From: Rhizobium binae
GTDB taxonomy: Bacteria; Pseudomonadota; Alphaproteobacteria; Rhizobiales; Rhizobiaceae
Reading direction: 5' to 3'
Assembly (NCBI RefSeq): GCF_017357225.1
Contig: NZ_CP071608.1
Coordinates: 186,001 to 250,000, forward strand
DNA: 64,000 nucleotides
Shown: positions 49,261-58,485 of the stretch, piece by piece
Position numbering within the stretch: the stretch's first letter is position 1
How the letters are laid out: each line of letters begins with the position of its first letter
Made by a program: the position numbers and the translations under genes
Notes under the pieces: model-generated
What the model saw: only the letters and a program-made list of their open reading frames with translations
The model's database searches: none
Told to the model about the DNA's origin: nothing

Positions 49261-49445
49261 GACGGCTTAATCCTGCTATAGTTCTAGAATATCTTAACGC
49301 GGCGATTTCCACGCTTGAGTGGTCACCATCTTTGCCCAATCTTGTCAGACATTCGGTTCACAAGCGACCGGGATTGCGGCATCGCGGTAGCTGAAACTGA
49401 TGCCGTCTGATCGCGTTGGAACAAATCAGAGTCGTCCAACATTCG

Positions 49446-50528
49446 TTATTCAAAGCGTTCAATATTAGTGCGGATCGCATCACCAGCCACCGATTTTACA
49501 TTCGACGGAGGATTGCCAGGACGAGCCGTGCCGCAGGGAGTCCTTATCTCGCCGGAAAGGTACTGGCCGCTGTTGCAGGGCAGCATGTTGACGTCGAGAA
49601 AGTCGCTCCTCTTCAGGGAGTTCTGATACGCTACGACTTCTTTCATCGACAAGGGGTTCGCGAAGATCGTCACTCCCTCAAACCCCGGTAACGCCTCAAT
49701 TGGCTCAATCATGGGCGATGTCTGACCGGGCACTGCTGCAGCGCCAATAACCCATGGGCCAACCGATCCGAAAATGACGGATTTCGGACGATCGGTTGGC
49801 GTGCCAGAGCTGAAAGGAGAATGCGGGAACCCACTGTCGAGCACTGCCTCATCCCACTGGTAAGCTGTAAACGCTAGAAAATATGTGTATGGCGCAAAAC
49901 GGTCCATGCGAACTTTGCCGTCTGGAGTAAAGGTATAGTAAATCCACTCAGTGCCGGAGAATGCCCCTGTTGGCCCCACGACGTTCATGTCCCAGGGCTT
50001 CTGCCACCATGCAGTAGACGCCATGTCGCTTTGAAGCAGGCTTTTCGCGAATGACCACTTCTGACCATTCGGATTGGGTGCAGCTCCCAATGCGAATGAT
50101 AGGTAAGCATCGTTTGAATTAGAACTTAGAAGCGATAAGGCGCTGCCGCCATTAGGAACAGTATTTTCACGGGTTTTTTCGACCAAAAGGACAGTGAACC
50201 CCGTGTCTGGTCTGATCGACGCGCTTTGACTAGTCTCGATTGACGTGCGCGGTGGAAGGTTGAAGGAAGTCTTGTTGGTATAGAAGTCAAATGCCTGCCT
50301 CGTATCTTCGGGCACCGGATAATCCGCTTCTGCCGCCGAGTCGTGTATGTACAGCTTTGGAAATTCCCCGAAAATGGGCACTACCTTCGGTGTGAGCGTC
50401 TGAGATACTTTCTCCGACGCGCTTCTAAGGCAACTGGCTTCATTGGTACATGATGCTCCTTGCCCTTCTCCAGCGACAAGACAGCCCAGCGCGGAAGACA
50501 ATAGGAAGATTTTTATTCCATTATTCAT
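49446..50528 (-). CDS. Exported protein of unknown function
   Basis: 360 residues from the ATG at 50528, which gives a signal peptide (MNNGIKIFLLSSALGCLVAG, cleavage near 26). The mature part begins with a small Cys-rich segment (GASCTNEASCLRS) and has many Trp, Tyr and Ser residues (TAWWQKPWDMNVVGPTGAF, WIYYTFTPDGKVRMDRFAPYTYF), like a secreted beta-rich protein. I know no homologue. It starts 35 bases after a glycerophosphodiesterase-like gene on the same strand, so the two are likely co-expressed and co-exported. Confidence 0.7.
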   Translation of the reverse strand: MNNGIKIFLLSSALGCLVAGEGQGASCTNEASCLRSASEKVSQTLTPKVVPIFGEFPKLYIHDSAAEADYPVPEDTRQAFDFYTNKTSFNLPPRTSIETSQSASIRPDTGFTVLLVEKTRENTVPNGGSALSLLSSNSNDAYLSFALGAAPNPNGQKWSFAKSLLQSDMASTAWWQKPWDMNVVGPTGAFSGTEWIYYTFTPDGKVRMDRFAPYTYFLAFTAYQWDEAVLDSGFPHSPFSSGTPTDRPKSVIFGSVGPWVIGAAAVPGQTSPMIEPIEALPGFEGVTIFANPLSMKEVVAYQNSLKRSDFLDVNMLPCNSGQYLSGEIRTPCGTARPGNPPSNVKSVAGDAIRTNIERFE

Positions 50529-50563
50529 CAAAACATTCCCTTTTTGAAAGCGGAGGTCTTGCT

Positions 50564-51772
50564 CTAGCGAGTGAGTTCGGAGGTGTTGCGGCGCCGTATC
50601 TGGCGCAGCATATCGCCGACTACGTCGGGCCAATCAGTGGTGATAAGATTGGTACGATTGACGAGCGCCATCTCAGGATCTCCTCGGTAATCTGGTACGA
50701 TCCCTCGCTGAGCGGTCGATTTCGGATCCGTGTTGTGCTCGAAGCAGCATTTTCCGGCGCTGTTTGCGACGCCCTCTGGAAAGTAGTTACTTTCATGATA
50801 GGTGGCGAAGCCCTGCTGCTGGTCGATATAGTCGAAATATGCCTGCAGACCGTCACCTTTATAGAATTGGTTCATTTCAAACTGAATGGAGAACGGCACC
50901 ACATTCCATTGATCGTAGATTGGATCCTCGTGGGGATCATAGCTGGAATCCTTCACATTCTCGTCATCCGGGTTTTCGACGACAATTAGCCCGCCAATGA
51001 GGTTGGGGTCGTAGGTTGTCCGATTTAGAATCGTGCCGACATCCGCCGCATCCTTTGCTTTGAGCTTGAATACAACGGCTTTGCTGAGTTTCGCATTTCC
51101 CTTGCTCGCGAGAATGTCAAGGCAGCGTTGCATGAGCTCGATGGGATCAGTAGGGTCCTGATCATCGACTGCCGCCTTGATATCGACGATCATCACGTAC
51201 CCATGACCATCATCGGAAACATATTCGGCGAGTAGATCGAGCGCGGCGGAGAATGTTAGGAACTTCGCCTTTCGCCCTTGTGAATCCGTAAAAACGCGGC
51301 CATGTCGGTCCCGTAGATCGGCCTGTCGTAGCTGCGACAAGTTCTGATTATATAATAGGCCGCTTCCAGTTGATTCGCGCTCAATCCTGTAGTCATGAGA
51401 TAGAACGACTTCTTTGTCTGCGGTGAAGCGGGCATCGACCTCCACGCTCTCAATCTGCGAATTCCAGGCGTCTTGCAAGGCATAGGCTGAATTCTCAGGA
51501 TAGATCTCCCAGGATCCGCGGTGCGCAGATAGCAGGACCAAGTCGTCATCGGGTTTCGGCAGCTTGAACATGTTTCTTGTAATCGCACTTACAAGATATG
51601 GTGAAGGCTTTACCGGAAGTAGCGCCTCTGCTGCGGCGTAGGATGGAATACCGAAAGCAAGAAGAGAAGTTAAAGTGAGCGATGCACGCAGATCACGTCG
51701 GCCGCCGAGGTAACCGAGACGCGAGGAGCAAAAATTCACAAGCACTGATGCCACATTGTTGCTGGTGTCCAT
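50564..51772 (-). CDS. Exported glycerophosphodiester phosphodiesterase-like enzyme
   Basis: 402 residues from the ATG at 51772; the N-terminal 48 residues contain a hydrophobic export segment (SLTLTSLLAFGIPSYAAAEA). The GDPD TIM-barrel motifs are visible: HRGSWEIYPENSAYALQDA near residue 76, VEVDARFTADKEVVLSHD with the metal-binding E-x-D and catalytic His near 105, and VMIVDIKA near 180. GDPD enzymes release glycerol-3-phosphate from lipid headgroups, but secreted relatives include sphingomyelinase-D-type and other phosphodiesterases. The substrate here is unknown. No membrane anchor is seen at the C-terminus. Confidence 0.8.
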   Translation of the reverse strand: MDTSNNVASVLVNFCSSRLGYLGGRRDLRASLTLTSLLAFGIPSYAAAEALLPVKPSPYLVSAITRNMFKLPKPDDDLVLLSAHRGSWEIYPENSAYALQDAWNSQIESVEVDARFTADKEVVLSHDYRIERESTGSGLLYNQNLSQLRQADLRDRHGRVFTDSQGRKAKFLTFSAALDLLAEYVSDDGHGYVMIVDIKAAVDDQDPTDPIELMQRCLDILASKGNAKLSKAVVFKLKAKDAADVGTILNRTTYDPNLIGGLIVVENPDDENVKDSSYDPHEDPIYDQWNVVPFSIQFEMNQFYKGDGLQAYFDYIDQQQGFATYHESNYFPEGVANSAGKCCFEHNTDPKSTAQRGIVPDYRGDPEMALVNRTNLITTDWPDVVGDMLRQIRRRNTSELTR

Positions 51773-52106
51773 GGAGATTCGGAACCTTTCGATGAGAATT
51801 TCGGGTAGCTCGCTACTTTGTACGGCTTGTTCGTGCGGCCTTTGCAACAGCCCATCACAGCAGTGGCTAAGGCTTGGGAGAGCGAAATCCTGGGGGGTGC
51901 CCGTAGTGCGAGGAAGTTTTTAGCCGGCCCACTATCGCTGCGATGTGCCGGCAATAACACGCTCTTCAACATCAAGATGATCCATAAATCAGCTTCCACC
52001 CAAGGCGCTGCGTTGCCACGTCGCGACGTCGCGTGCTCAAGCGTTGAGAGAGTTGTCATGAAAGCAGCTTGGAGCTCCGGCGCAATTATTTCGTCCTAGC
52101 GTAGCC

Positions 52107-52604
52107 TCAGTTGAGAGGAAGCAGGGCTTTCTTCATTAACGCCGCTTCGCCATACGATGTTTGGACGTGATCAATTGCCCGCCAGCCGCTCTTCTCGTAA
52201 AGAAGTTGCGCGTCCTCTGTTGTCAGATAAAGACTCTTGCAACCGAGGCACGATGCTTCGTGCTCGAGCCGCTCGATCAACAACCTGGCTATTCCTTTTT
52301 TGCGGTGAAATGGATGGACAAAAAGCGACTTAAGCCAAGGGGATAGATGAGATTTTCCATCGAAATCACGATCAGCCAACGTGACCATTCCTACTGGCAA
52401 CGCGTTTTCGATGGCGACTAGTGTTAGCGGCATCGAGCTTTTTGTTGCCGCTTCAAACTCGCCTCGCGTTTGTTCGTACGAGCCATTTGATTGACAACCC
52501 CATTGTCCGAAAGACCAACTTGCGCAAATGGAAATGAAATTCGGAAATCTTTCTAGGTACTCGATCGTTACCGGAGTTCCAGCTACCATTGCTTTCTCGG
52601 TCAT
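52107..52604 (-). CDS. GNAT-family N-acetyltransferase
   Basis: 165 residues from the ATG at 52604. The GNAT core is clear: a beta strand with LVAIENALPVGMVTLADRD, SLFVHPFHRKKGIARLLIERLEHEA (acetyl-CoA-binding motif A, R-x-x-G-I-A) and SLYLTTEDAQLLYEKSGWR at the end. The substrate cannot be told from sequence. It lies about 120 bases downstream of the HAD gene on the same strand and could be part of the same cluster. Confidence 0.85.
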   Translation of the reverse strand: MTEKAMVAGTPVTIEYLERFPNFISICASWSFGQWGCQSNGSYEQTRGEFEAATKSSMPLTLVAIENALPVGMVTLADRDFDGKSHLSPWLKSLFVHPFHRKKGIARLLIERLEHEASCLGCKSLYLTTEDAQLLYEKSGWRAIDHVQTSYGEAALMKKALLPLN

Positions 52605-52755
52605 AGTGTCTCCATTTTTTGGCGGGCCGAGCAATCGCGTGACGATCGGTCAACTTGAGGTGAAGCCCGTGCACTAGTGAGCTATCGGACCTCACGATAT
52701 ATCCTGCACGGTGACGCCGCGATTCAAGACGGGTCGCCAGCACGCAACAGCGTGA

Positions 52756-53427
52756 TCACAAACCTGCTAAGATTTGTGGCAACGCGGTCATGCGGCTAAA
52801 CAGCTTAGTGGCACCTGCTTCCATCAGTTTGTCTCCGTGCCCAGGAAGGCAATGCGAAGCACCTACGAAGCCAATCACCATCATCCCGGCTGCCACCGCC
52901 GCCTGAGTGCCAGCAACGCTGTCTTCAATAACGAGACAACTGCTAGCCGGTGTGTTCATATGATCTGCTGCAAACAGAAACAGATCCGGCGCAGGCTTAC
53001 CACTCGCAACCTGCGAAGCGCTGAAGACATGGGGCCAAAAGTAATCATGTAGGTCCGTGACTTTAAGCGCCAAGGAAAGCTTTGCAGCATCGCTGTTCGA
53101 CGCCACGCACTTCTTTAAATTAATGGTCTCCAAGGTTTGCCGAACGCCGCTGATTGCATGCAGATCGCGAGGATATCGTTTTGCAACTTCGGCCATCACA
53201 CATTCATGATGATCCTCCGGTAGGCGTAAGTCGCCCTCGGATTCTATGACTGAATAACTTTGCTGGTCAGTCATCCCTATGAAGCGATCGTTATACTCTT
53301 CAGCCGATATGATGTAGCCGAATTTCGCCAAAGCTTCGATGTGCACCGCAGTTGCAATAAGCTCACTATCGACGAGAACCCCATCGCAGTCGAAGATCAG
53401 TAGTTCCGGACGTTTTGAAAAAGACAT
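52756..53427 (-). CDS. HAD-superfamily phosphatase (beta-phosphoglucomutase-like)
   Basis: 223 residues, HAD subfamily IA with a helical cap. Motif I is FDCDGVLVDSE (nucleophile Asp and acid/base Asp), motif II lies around CVASNSDAAK, motif III is the Lys in ASGKPAPDLF, and motif IV is VIEDSVAG. It should remove phosphate from, or isomerise, a small sugar phosphate. It is encoded 134 bases downstream of the DegT-type aminotransferase. That pairing is seen in amino-sugar and aminocyclitol pathways, where the phosphatase acts on the aminated sugar phosphate. Confidence 0.85.
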   Translation of the reverse strand: MSFSKRPELLIFDCDGVLVDSELIATAVHIEALAKFGYIISAEEYNDRFIGMTDQQSYSVIESEGDLRLPEDHHECVMAEVAKRYPRDLHAISGVRQTLETINLKKCVASNSDAAKLSLALKVTDLHDYFWPHVFSASQVASGKPAPDLFLFAADHMNTPASSCLVIEDSVAGTQAAVAAGMMVIGFVGASHCLPGHGDKLMEAGATKLFSRMTALPQILAGL

Positions 53428-53561
53428 AAGCAGTCCTCATTATAGAATGACTCTGAGGTTTGTCCCAGTTCCAGCTTTCAATCTTCCAGGCATTGAGCAG
53501 GGTAGGATTGTATCCGATCGGATGTTGACCATTGCGGCACTGGGAAATTGATGCGTCGTGC

Positions 53562-54848
53562 TCAGCCGGAAATTGCTTCTGCCGCGATCTTCGGACCTTG
53601 CTTATGAAGAGCATTCCAAACCTTGTGAAACGCCTCTGCATAAAGCTCCATCAATTCGCCATTGTTGGGTGGCGCAATCTCCGAGACGTAAAACATCGTA
53701 TCCAACAGTTTCACTGTGTTCGGGAAATCGGCGGCCTTCCAGTTGTCGCAAATGTCTGGAAGATATTCGAATACGGGCTTCGTGAGCCAAACACAGATAG
53801 GCACGCCTTCGGCCTGCAGAGACCTGACCACGAAATCCCTTGCAGCCGGGCCGGGTGCGAAGCCAAGCGCCTCAGGTTCGATCCGGAGGGGAAAGTTGAG
53901 CATCGAATGGTCGCAGTCGGATGGGTTGAAGAGAGGAGATATGCCCACAAGTTCGCCGATCATCTCCCATAAAAGCTTGCAATTGTCTCTTCGGATTTGC
54001 AGTTGCGTATCCATCTCTGTTACCCGCAGCTTCGCTATAGATGACGAGAATACGTTCGGCCTGTAGTTGTACCCTTGGGAATAGGGCGAGAATATTCGCG
54101 CTCCACTTCGAGACGAGCTGGACAGCGATACGCGATCAACATGTGCAATCAAGTTGGCGTCTTCCGTAATGACAAATCCCAGTTCGCCGGCCCCAAGGTG
54201 CTTGGCGCCGTTTCCGGATAGAGCGAGCGCGTCTGCATCAAGATGCGCACCGCCGACGATTGCTTTCGCGGCGCCGATTGATTGGCAGATGTCGTCGATC
54301 ACAGCAATGCCCTGAGCTCGCGCTGCAGACCTCGCGTCGGGGACGAGAACATTGTTTCCGAAAAGGTGAGTGACTAAAACTGCAGCTACATTAGGGTTGA
54401 ACTTTTCAGCGGCCGCGCGCTGATCAATCCCGGCCAAGTTCATGTCGACATCAACGAAGACGGGTTCGAGACCGCTGATTTTGATTGGTCCTACCGCTCC
54501 TGGCCAATTCAGTGCCGCGGTAACGACTTGCTCGCCTCGCTCTTTGACGTAGTCGAGCTCGATGTGAATGGCCGCCGTTCCGCTGCCGACAGCGCGCACT
54601 TGCCACTTCCCAGTCCAGCTTGCAAGATCTTGTTCCAAATCGCTCACGATTGGGTGGTTAACGCGGTGATACCTTCCACCATCCACAACACCTTGGAGTG
54701 CATGCAAGTGCTTATTCTCCGCGGCGGGCCAAGGTGTAACACGTCCCTGGGGGACCACAGGCTTCCCACCGAAAACGGCGAGCTTCTCGCCTGAGAAAGC
54801 ACCAGTTGTGTTGCGAGTTATGAGCCGTAGTGCACCGAATCCGTTCAT
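53562..54848 (-). CDS. DegT/DnrJ/EryC1/StrS-family PLP aminotransferase
   Basis: About 428 residues; the ATG at 54848 (MNGFGALRL) or one four codons earlier starts it. Fold type I features: SGTAAIHIELDYV (PLP phosphate contact near 94), VDVDMNLAGID, VIDDICQSIGA (Asp that binds the pyridine ring) and SGNGAKHLGAGELG with the PLP lysine near 218. The leading LAVFGGKPV..W is the pattern of the AHBA-synthase / scyllo-inosose-aminotransferase branch. It would aminate a keto-sugar or keto-cyclitol. HAD and GNAT genes follow on the same strand, and a ROK regulator is divergent. Confidence 0.85.
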   Translation of the reverse strand: MNGFGALRLITRNTTGAFSGEKLAVFGGKPVVPQGRVTPWPAAENKHLHALQGVVDGGRYHRVNHPIVSDLEQDLASWTGKWQVRAVGSGTAAIHIELDYVKERGEQVVTAALNWPGAVGPIKISGLEPVFVDVDMNLAGIDQRAAAEKFNPNVAAVLVTHLFGNNVLVPDARSAARAQGIAVIDDICQSIGAAKAIVGGAHLDADALALSGNGAKHLGAGELGFVITEDANLIAHVDRVSLSSSSRSGARIFSPYSQGYNYRPNVFSSSIAKLRVTEMDTQLQIRRDNCKLLWEMIGELVGISPLFNPSDCDHSMLNFPLRIEPEALGFAPGPAARDFVVRSLQAEGVPICVWLTKPVFEYLPDICDNWKAADFPNTVKLLDTMFYVSEIAPPNNGELMELYAEAFHKVWNALHKQGPKIAAEAISG

Positions 54849-54925
54849 CACGTTCTCCAATCATGCTCACTAGAATGCTGATCAGCCCACACAAACGCTA
54901 GCACTGCTTTCCCACGTTTGGTAGC

Positions 54926-54957
54926 TAAATTACAGTATATCACAAAGTATATTATAA
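54926..54957. promoter_or_regulatory. AT-rich candidate operator between degT-type gene and ROK regulator
   Basis: AGCTAAATTACAGTATATC continuing into ACAAAGTATATTATA, with imperfect dyad symmetry (TATATCA / ..TATATTATA). It lies about 80 bases upstream of the DegT-type gene in the divergent promoter region. A similar motif is upstream of the DegT remnant at 46433. Confidence 0.4.
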
Positions 54958-55302
54958 AGTAGAATTAGGAGCAGGCGGGCACAATAATTATGTTACTGAA
55001 TATTTGTTGTATATTGGCGGACGGGCGCCTAAGGCGTCACTTTGGTCAGCTTCTGTGCGGAGCACGTTGGAAATTTCAATAGTTTTTTAACGGCTGGCCG
55101 GACAACTGAGATCACTGAATGAAGCTGGGGACGGGAACCGGCCAAAGTTTCCCGTAACGCCCGGTGCCGATTGAAGAAGCGTTGGACCAACAGCACATTG
55201 CCACCCCAGCTCATAATCCGAGCCCCACCGAATGGCGAAAGGTCGCCCTCCGCTAGTACTGGCCGTTGGTGGCAATGGAATTCGGCAACAGGATTGGATG
55301 CT

Positions 55303-56577
55303 ATGGAATCCTTGATAAGAAGACACGAAGCTCATCGACTGGGAGAACGCGAGGGCAGTCCTGACGATCACCATATTGATGAGAGCACTAAGGGTATTGT
55401 ACTGGCTCAAAGATTGATTCCAACGGGAACCTTGGGCGCCGCGAATCGGGGCCGATTGTTGCAAGCCTTGTACGACATAGGGCCATCTAGCAGAGCGGAT
55501 CTCGCCCGCCTTACCGGTGTGACTCGAGGAACTATCGGAGGGATTGTGCAGCCCCTGATCGATCAGGGTGTTCTTGCGGAAGGAGAAGTGATACCTCCGA
55601 ACGAAACAGGGGGCAAGCCAGCTACCAAGTTATGGTTTTCCAAGGATGCAAGACCTATGTGCGCGGTGCTCCTGCTGCACGACCGCGTGAGTGCGTGTTT
55701 GGTCTCTTTGGAGGGCGAGGTCTATGCTCAACACGCCGCCGATTTTCCGAAGAACCTAACACACCCCTCCGACGCCTCACGTATTATATGCACCTGTGTC
55801 GAAGAAACTATCGCATCTGGCAAGCCGATCTTAGGGATAGGTGTAGCAGTGGCTGGAACGATCAATACGGAGACGGGCACAATTGTGACCGTCAGTCTCG
55901 GGCCATTCCTGGACGGCTTACCCCTCGAAGCCGAGTTGCACAAAAGATTTGGAGTTACCGTGTGTGTCGATCAGGATACCAGAGCTTTGCTGGTTGGAGA
56001 CCGATGGTTTGGGCAAGGCCGCGGTCGGAGAAACTTCGCCTCGGTCCATATCGGCGAGACTTTGGGTGGGGCGCTTTACCTTGATGGGCATCTCTATCGG
56101 GGATCCGCAGGTGCAGGCGGTGAAATCGGTCATACGACCGTAGACATCAAAGGTCGGTTATGCCAGTGCGGCCGACGCGGATGCTGGGAAACAATCGCCA
56201 GCTCGAAGTGGTTAGCAGACGAGGCCAAGGTCAGGCGGCTGCCACAACCTCACTCATTGGATGTGAGCCGATTATTGACTCTGGCCAACGACAATGTCCC
56301 AGGCGCAAGAGAATTACTTCGCGACTACGCGTTCAATATCTCGGTCGGTCTGGCGAACCTCCAGCAGTTCATGGCGCCCAATTTCATCATTATTCACGGC
56401 GACATCGTACGAGGGGGAAACCCGATGCTTCATTTAATCCAGGAAAGCTTTCGGGAATTGGTATTCCATCGCCCGGGTGATGAAATTGCCCTTGCTTTCG
56501 GAGACAGCGAATGCCTGGCGGCTTTACGCGGTGCCGCCAGTCTTCTTCTTTCTGACTTGCTGAATTTCGTCATCTAA
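55303..56577 (+). CDS. ROK-family transcriptional regulator (NagC/XylR type)
   Basis: 424 residues from the ATG at 55303; the frame is open 44 codons upstream without a good start. The N-terminal winged helix (ANRGRLLQALYDIGPSSRADLARLTGVTRGTIGGIVQPL) binds DNA. The ROK sugar-binding domain follows with IGVAVAGTINTETG, HIGETLGGALYLDGHLYRGSAGAGGEIGH and the zinc-binding CQCGRRGCWE. ROK repressors respond to sugars or sugar phosphates. It is divergent from the DegT/HAD/GNAT genes and a few kilobases from a carbohydrate ABC operon, so it may control either. Confidence 0.87.
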   Translation: MESLIRRHEAHRLGEREGSPDDHHIDESTKGIVLAQRLIPTGTLGAANRGRLLQALYDIGPSSRADLARLTGVTRGTIGGIVQPLIDQGVLAEGEVIPPNETGGKPATKLWFSKDARPMCAVLLLHDRVSACLVSLEGEVYAQHAADFPKNLTHPSDASRIICTCVEETIASGKPILGIGVAVAGTINTETGTIVTVSLGPFLDGLPLEAELHKRFGVTVCVDQDTRALLVGDRWFGQGRGRRNFASVHIGETLGGALYLDGHLYRGSAGAGGEIGHTTVDIKGRLCQCGRRGCWETIASSKWLADEAKVRRLPQPHSLDVSRLLTLANDNVPGARELLRDYAFNISVGLANLQQFMAPNFIIIHGDIVRGGNPMLHLIQESFRELVFHRPGDEIALAFGDSECLAALRGAASLLLSDLLNFVI

Positions 56578-57379
56578 TGACATCCGCTACAGATCCTCGG
56601 GAAGCTTCTTAAGTGGCGGCAAAATGGACTCCATTTGAAGCAATCTGGGAACGACCTGAGGCGGTCCGCGGTCATTGCCGGGATCTATCTGCAACTCGAC
56701 GGTCACTCACTGTGCCGAGTGCGTTCGCGACCTCTTCAAGCATCCGGCTTGCTGGCGAAGACATTGACGCTGTCTCCGGGTTGGTTTGACTGGTCTGCCT
56801 CTCAGAGAGAGCATTCTCAATTTGAAACTCCGCTACAATCCCGCGCAACTGTTTTGCCTCGATGGCAAGTGCCGTACTTGCAGCCGTGGATTCCTCGGCC
56901 ATGGCTGCATTTTGCTGCGTAACCTGATCCATTTGATTGACTGTCCGGTTGACCTCAAAAAGGGTTGCGGACTGTTCGTTGGAAGCGGCGGTGACGGCAT
57001 CAAGCTGAGTGTTGATCAGGACTATCTGTTGAATGATAATCTTGAGTGCATCGCCGGTGTCTCGGACCAGCTTGACGCCACTGCTGACCTCATCAACCGA
57101 ATTGAGGATAAGATTCTTGATTTCTTTTGCTGCGTGCGCGGAGCGTTGAGCAAGCTCCCGCACCTCCTGGGCAACCACCGCGAAACCTTTTCCTGCCTCG
57201 CCGGATCGTGCCGCCTCGACGCCTGCGTTGAGCGCCAGAAGATTGGTCTGAAACGCGATTTCGTCGATGACCCCCACAATACTGGAGATCTGCGAGGATG
57301 ACTGTTCGATGCGTTGCATTGCTGCCACAGCGCTTGAGACGGTAATCCTCCCCGTTTTAACGGGGTTTGACTGTAGAAT

Positions 57380-58207
57380 TTACGCGGCCATTTTCAGTTT
57401 CTGAGCGGGTGTGACGCCGCCAATGCCCATGTTGGGCCGTTCATGGTTATATGTCCAAAGCCACTCTGTGGCGATCTCCTGCACCTCCGTTATGCTGTCA
57501 AAAATATACAGATCAAGCCATTCATGCCGAACGGTTCGATTGTAGCGCTCGACATAGGCGTTCTGTTGCGGTTTGCCTGGCTGAATGTAATTCAGGGCAA
57601 TTCCCCGTGTTTCAGCCCATTCCATGAGCGTGCCGCTGACGTATTCCGGGCCGTTATCAACCCTGATCGCCAGCGGCTTGCCCCGCCATTCGATGATCTG
57701 GTTGAGACTGCGCACGACCCTTTCGGCGGGTAGCGAGAAGTCGACTTCAATGCCCAAGCCCTCGCGGTTGAAGTCGTCCAACACGTTCAGAAGCCTGAAC
57801 TGGCGACCGTCTGCGAGACGGTCGGCCATGAAATCCATCGACCAGACCATATTCGGCGCAGCCGGAACTGCCAATTCATCCGGCTTCTCGCGCTTCAGCC
57901 GCCGGCGAGGCTTGATCCGCAGATTCAGCTCAAGCTCCCGGTAGATGCGGTAGACCCGCTTGTGGTTCCAGCGATACCCCTGAACATTGCGCAGGTGCAG
58001 GAAGCAGAGGCCAAAACCCCACGTCTTCTTTATCTTCACAAGCCCAAGCAACAGATCGGCAATCTGCTCGTTGTCGACATTGCGTTGTGGGCTATACCGG
58101 TAACAGGTTTCGCTGACGCCAAACGTCCGGCACGCCAGCGCGATACTCACACCGCGTTTCGCCACTGCTTTCTCGGCCAGCTCCCGGCGCTGAGATGGCC
58201 GCGTCAT
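57380..58207 (-). CDS. IS3-family transposase OrfB, DDE integrase (copy 2)
   Basis: 275 residues from the ATG at 58207, identical in translation to the copy in rhiR, with the same D-D-E core ([24 protein letters not shown]). The frame is open upstream through overlap with orfA. No damage seen. Confidence 0.93.
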   Translation of the reverse strand: MTRPSQRRELAEKAVAKRGVSIALACRTFGVSETCYRYSPQRNVDNEQIADLLLGLVKIKKTWGFGLCFLHLRNVQGYRWNHKRVYRIYRELELNLRIKPRRRLKREKPDELAVPAAPNMVWSMDFMADRLADGRQFRLLNVLDDFNREGLGIEVDFSLPAERVVRSLNQIIEWRGKPLAIRVDNGPEYVSGTLMEWAETRGIALNYIQPGKPQQNAYVERYNRTVRHEWLDLYIFDSITEVQEIATEWLWTYNHERPNMGIGGVTPAQKLKMAA

Positions 58208-58485
58208 TTTTTTCCAAGAGCCTCCTTCAACAGATCGGCTTGCATGCTCAAATCCGCATACATCCGCTTCAGGCGGCGGTTCTCTTCTTCCAGCGCCTTC
58301 ATCTGGCTCACCATGGAGGCGTCCATCCCGCCATACTTCGCACGCCACTTGTAAAACGACGCGGTGCTGATGCCATGTTCGCGGCACAGGTCAGGAACAG
58401 GCATCCCACCCTCCGCCTGGCGTAACACCGACATGATCTGGGCTTCGCTAAATCGGCTCTTCTTCATCAAAATCTCCTCGAGCAT
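58204..58485 (-). CDS. IS3-family transposase OrfA (copy 2)
   Basis: 93 residues identical to OrfA of copy 1: helix-turn-helix followed by a leucine-zipper tail, ending in the A-rich overlap with orfB where frameshifting makes the OrfAB transposase. Confidence 0.93.
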   Translation of the reverse strand: MLEEILMKKSRFSEAQIMSVLRQAEGGMPVPDLCREHGISTASFYKWRAKYGGMDASMVSQMKALEEENRRLKRMYADLSMQADLLKEALGKK

